This document shows, piece by piece, positions 24,387 through 26,636 of a DNA stretch of 26,636 nucleotides. This stretch comes from a virus, in IMG/VR virus record IMGVR_UViG_3300047299_000097, positions 1 to 26,636 of that record. The stretch is one strand, 5' to 3'. The number at the start of each line of letters is the position of its first letter. Within the stretch, counting starts at the first letter, position 1. The notes below the pieces were generated by a model, which saw only the letters and a list, made by a program, of their open reading frames with translations, was not told the origin of the DNA and ran no database searches. Made by a program: the position numbers and the translations under genes.

Positions 24387-25058
24387 TTATGCTTTCGCAG
24401 CTGGATCTTCTTCTGCAGCTGGTTCTTGTGCTGAAGGAGCCATGTTAGCTTCTTTAGCTTCATCAACTTTTTTGCAGAACGCTTCTTTAATAGAATTACA
24501 TGCAGCTTCATAAGCTTCTAATTCGTAGTCTTCCTTTAAAGACTTTAACGAGTTAGCAGCATAGTTGCCTAATAAAGCAGCAGCTTCACACATGTAAGTT
24601 TCAACAGTGTGCTCATCGTGCTCATCGCTTTCCCATGCTTTAGCTTCATTCTTCATAGCTTCCATGCACTCTTTCATTAAGTCAATAGCTGTTTTAGGCT
24701 CTTCACCTTCTGAAGCTTCTGGAGCTTCTTCAGTTTCTTCTTTCTCTTCGTCTTCGTTTACCTCTTTGCCAGCTTCATCTTCACCTTTTAAATCCTTGTT
24801 TAATTCAGCAGAATCGTCTTGTGCATCTTGGTTTACTTCTTTATCATCGAATTCGATTTTACCAGAAACATCTTTAGTTTTACCATCTAAGTCTTCAGCA
24901 TCTACGCCAGCCTCAGCTTCGTTAGCCTGTTGAACTTGATCGGCTTCTTCTTCAGAATGCTCTTCAGGAGAACCCATGTCTACAATATCCTTTTCGATTT
25001 CATCAGCTCTATCCATTTCAGATACAAACTGCTCGAAAGATTTCAATTTTTGTGCCAT
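24387..25058 (-). CDS. Very acidic low-complexity phage protein (possible scaffold or internal virion protein)
   Basis: A 223-aa protein. The N-terminus MAQKLKSFEQFVSEMDRADE contains a F-E-Q-F-V-x-E helix of a kind that recurs at the start of phage head-core and internal proteins. Residues 25-120 are dominated by Glu and Asp (for example KEVNEDEEKEETEEAPEASE) and are probably disordered. Residues 120-200 form a helical domain with four cysteines (CMEAM, YMCEAAALL, AACNSIKEAFC). The tail is Ala/Glu/Pro-rich. It forms its own unit, with a leader holding a promoter candidate, and a strong hairpin terminator 32 bases after the stop. Scaffold or internal-protein role is inferred from composition only. 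A DNA-mimic inhibitor is another possibility for such acidity. Confidence 0.82.
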   Translation of the reverse strand: MAQKLKSFEQFVSEMDRADEIEKDIVDMGSPEEHSEEEADQVQQANEAEAGVDAEDLDGKTKDVSGKIEFDDKEVNQDAQDDSAELNKDLKGEDEAGKEVNEDEEKEETEEAPEASEGEEPKTAIDLMKECMEAMKNEAKAWESDEHDEHTVETYMCEAAALLGNYAANSLKSLKEDYELEAYEAACNSIKEAFCKKVDEAKEANMAPSAQEPAAEEDPAAKA

Positions 25059-25092
25059 AATTTGTATTTTATTATTTTAATATGTTAGTAAT

Positions 25093-25106
25093 CTATATAT
25101 TCATTT
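25093..25106 (-). promoter_or_regulatory. Shared AAATGAATATATA element upstream of the acidic-protein gene
   Basis: Minus-strand AAATGAATATATAG begins 48 bases upstream of the ATG, leaving 34 bases between them. The first 13 bases recur exactly before the 596-aa gene at nearly the same distance, and the site directly follows a terminator. A phage promoter is the simplest reading; untested. Confidence 0.4.
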
Positions 25107-25147
25107 AATTTTCAGATTTATCACATATCTGTTTGATTATATATCCA

Positions 25148-25176
25148 ATTAAAAAAGGGACACATGAGGTCCCTTT
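25148..25176 (-). terminator. Rho-independent terminator after the 76-aa gene
   Basis: An 8-bp perfect stem (AAAGGGAC at 25154-25161 with GTCCCTTT at 25169-25176) closes a 7-base loop. Read on the minus strand the stem ends in CCC followed by six T. It lies 20 bases beyond the 76-aa gene's stop and separates that unit from the acidic-protein gene. Confidence 0.85.
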
Positions 25177-25195
25177 CTAATTTAAGTATATACTA

Positions 25196-25426
25196 TTACG
25201 ATTGTGAATCTTGATTAGCACCTTTCACATCAGATGCAACCGAAAATGCTTTGTTAAGAACATCAAGTCTGTTAACTGCATTAGTTAATTTCCCCATGGC
25301 TTCATCCATATCATCTATTTTAATAGCATCACCTGAATGGAACATGCTATCTAATTCTGCAAGTGCTTCAATTCGTTGAGCATCATATCGTGCTCTTAAT
25401 GCGTTTAATCTGTGAGTTGCTGACAT
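25196..25426 (-). CDS. Small helical hypothetical protein
   Basis: A 76-aa protein starting MSATHRLNALRARYDAQRIE. It is almost entirely helical with a heptad-like spacing of Leu, Ala and Ile and ends in a polar tail (KGANQDSQS). The upstream leader contains AAAGG five bases before the ATG, one of the few Shine-Dalgarno-like sequences in the window. It lies 44 bases after the cytochrome-like gene and is followed by a clear terminator 20 bases past its stop, so it closes that transcription unit. Function unknown. Confidence 0.75.
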   Translation of the reverse strand: MSATHRLNALRARYDAQRIEALAELDSMFHSGDAIKIDDMDEAMGKLTNAVNRLDVLNKAFSVASDVKGANQDSQS

Positions 25427-25470
25427 ATTACCTTTATTTTTTTATATAAACTATTTTATTTTAGTTTCAA

Positions 25471-26636
25471 TTACATTGCGTTTACTGCTGCTATAATTTG
25501 ATCCATTCGAGTTAATAAAGACTCTTTAGAACTTCCTGCCTTTTGTTCAATAAAGCCTCTTGCAGCTTTAAGATCTTCTAAAGACCATTTTTTATTATCA
25601 CCTGTTACTTTGGCTCCAGCTGGATTTGTAGCAATTTTGTTAAGAACATATCCAATCATAAAGTCTAAGCACTTATCAAAGTTTCCAGTATTAGGATCGA
25701 TATTGCGTCCAGCTGTTCTTAAATCATCATAAAGCGCTTGTGTATTATTAGGACGATTTACTAAAGATTTCATGATTACGGCTTGCGACAGGTACTGAAA
25801 ACCTTTACTTAATAAAGCTTCTGAAATATACTTAGATTCAAAGTTAGCCGTTTTACCATAGTTACCAATCCATCCAAGATATAACCAAGTAGAACGAACT
25901 TGATCTCTTTCCTGTAACTGCTGAGATAAACTTCCATTATCTAAACTTCGACGAGCAATATCTCCAGCAAACCAGATAGGATCTAAAACAGATTCATATA
26001 CGTTATCAGATAATTGTCCGTCAACCGTAATATCGAAGGTACCAAATTTACCATCACGGTATCTAATAACATGCTGAATATACATGCTTGACATCCACTT
26101 CATCGTGTTATATGATTCCATAAAGTCAGAATAACCGTGCTCACCTGGGTGTTTTTGACCTTCTGTCAAGTTATTAAACACAGTACGCTTAAATCTAACA
26201 TAGTTTTCATCAGATGGACTATTCAAGTATTGATTGTATGCGTGCTTAACTTGCGCATTATTTTCTTTAAGAAGCTGCAACGGTTTATCTGGCATAATAT
26301 CATTAATAGATGTAGTGTCAATCCACGCTGGTAATATAATAGGTGCCTTGATTTGAGTAAAATCCCATCCATTAATTTGGCCTAAAGAATATGAAGTTTT
26401 GTTTAAACCGATTGATGTTGCAAATTGACCTTCAGTCACAACGTCAGCTCCCGGCTGATATACGTTTTTAAGAGAATTTCGAGGTGTAACCTTACCTTTG
26501 GTTAAACTTTTAATATAATTCATCACGTCAATTGCATCTTGTGTAGAAACGTGTTTTAAAGCTCGATGAAACGTTCGATTCATCAAACCAATGCTGTCAA
26601 TATTGTTGAACAGCGCAATATCGTAACCATCTTTCG
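25471..26636 (-). CDS. Possible cytochrome c-family protein, 5' end off window
   Basis: The reading frame is open to the right edge. In-frame residues before the first ATG (DGYDIALFNNIDSIGL) continue the domain, so the true start is outside and at least 388 residues lie inside. The segment MNRTFHRALKHVSTQDAIDV-MNYIKSL strongly resembles the C-terminal helix of a cytochrome c domain: an axial-ligand Met, then 'Ser-x-x-D-A-x-D-V-x-x-Y-I-K-S-L'. The heme-binding CXXCH would lie outside the window. The following ~300 residues are Trp- and Tyr-rich with no family I can name (ILPAWIDTTSINDIMPDKPL; MKWMSSMYIQHVIRYRDGKF; STWLYLGWIGNYGKTANFES). Eleven of its 16 arginines use CGN codons; in the S1 gene only 2 of 12 do. 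This suggests a different origin or recent acquisition. The family call is tentative. Confidence 0.75.
   Translation of the reverse strand, partial: KDGYDIALFNNIDSIGLMNRTFHRALKHVSTQDAIDVMNYIKSLTKGKVTPRNSLKNVYQPGADVVTEGQFATSIGLNKTSYSLGQINGWDFTQIKAPIILPAWIDTTSINDIMPDKPLQLLKENNAQVKHAYNQYLNSPSDENYVRFKRTVFNNLTEGQKHPGEHGYSDFMESYNTMKWMSSMYIQHVIRYRDGKFGTFDITVDGQLSDNVYESVLDPIWFAGDIARRSLDNGSLSQQLQERDQVRSTWLYLGWIGNYGKTANFESKYISEALLSKGFQYLSQAVIMKSLVNRPNNTQALYDDLRTAGRNIDPNTGNFDKCLDFMIGYVLNKIATNPAGAKVTGDNKKWSLEDLKAARGFIEQKAGSSKESLLTRMDQIIAAVNAM

Noticed and set aside
24607-24933. 108-codon plus-strand frame rich in Ser
   Set aside because: It is the mirror of the Glu-rich tract of the acidic protein (GAA/GAG read as TTC/CTC-type codons); not a gene.
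26584-26586. TTG as start of the right-edge gene
   Set aside because: The frame is open upstream to the edge and the upstream residues continue the same domain, so this is an internal Leu codon.
1-26636. tRNA genes, CRISPR arrays, insertion sequences, integrase or attachment sites
   Set aside because: The gaps between genes are too short and show no cloverleaf, regular repeats, terminal inverted repeats or transposase/integrase reading frames.

Overview
This window is a stretch of an AT-rich bacteriophage genome. Every gene I can support lies on the minus strand, so the transcription order runs from the right edge (26636) to the left edge (1). The core is a virion assembly cassette of a contractile-tailed phage (myovirus, distantly T4-like). 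It contains a gp25/GPW-type baseplate wedge protein, a gp6/baseplate-J-type wedge protein, a gp27/gpD-like hub, a gp5-like spike with an OB domain and a C-terminal CHAP-like hydrolase, a LysM/gp53-like protein, two probable tube-baseplate junction proteins and several very large wedge or fibre proteins. Two things point to a Bacteroidota host. Start codons are preceded by A/T-rich leaders almost without Shine-Dalgarno sequences, and the phage encodes a four-domain ribosomal protein S1 homologue whose N-terminus (FDWDAFE) and second S1 domain resemble Bacteroidota RpsA. The host is an inference.

Layout in transcription order. (1) 26636-25196: the 3' part of an unusual gene whose N-terminus looks like the end of a cytochrome c domain and whose arginine codon use differs from the structural genes, then a 76-aa helical protein and a clear terminator (25148-25176). 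(2) 25058-24387: one very acidic protein with its own terminator (24329-24355). (3) 24275-21219: a T4-late-type TATAAATA promoter candidate, dCMP deaminase and six small unrecognised genes. One of these carries a proline-rich segment whose opposite strand is a strong G-quadruplex motif. (4) 21167-13956: the baseplate hub and tube block. (5) 13916-11308: two non-structural genes inside the virion block, the S1 homologue and an amidoligase (COOH-NH2 ligase, glutamine synthetase-like fold) fused to a pentapeptide/beta-helix-like tail. (6) 11303-1: wedge and fibre block, with the last gene running off the left edge.

Genes are packed tightly, with several TAATG stop/start overlaps that imply translational coupling. 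No gap exceeds 300 bases. The longest gaps (25059-25195, 24276-24386, and about 50 bases before 21167 and 12609) hold the terminators and promoter candidates. I saw no tRNA, CRISPR array, insertion sequence or integrase.

The points most worth following are the S1 plus amidoligase pair inside a baseplate operon, the perfect 28-bp palindrome abutting a 12-bp palindrome at the start of the amidoligase gene, the possible phage-borne cytochrome at the right edge, and the G-quadruplex motif in an AT-rich genome.
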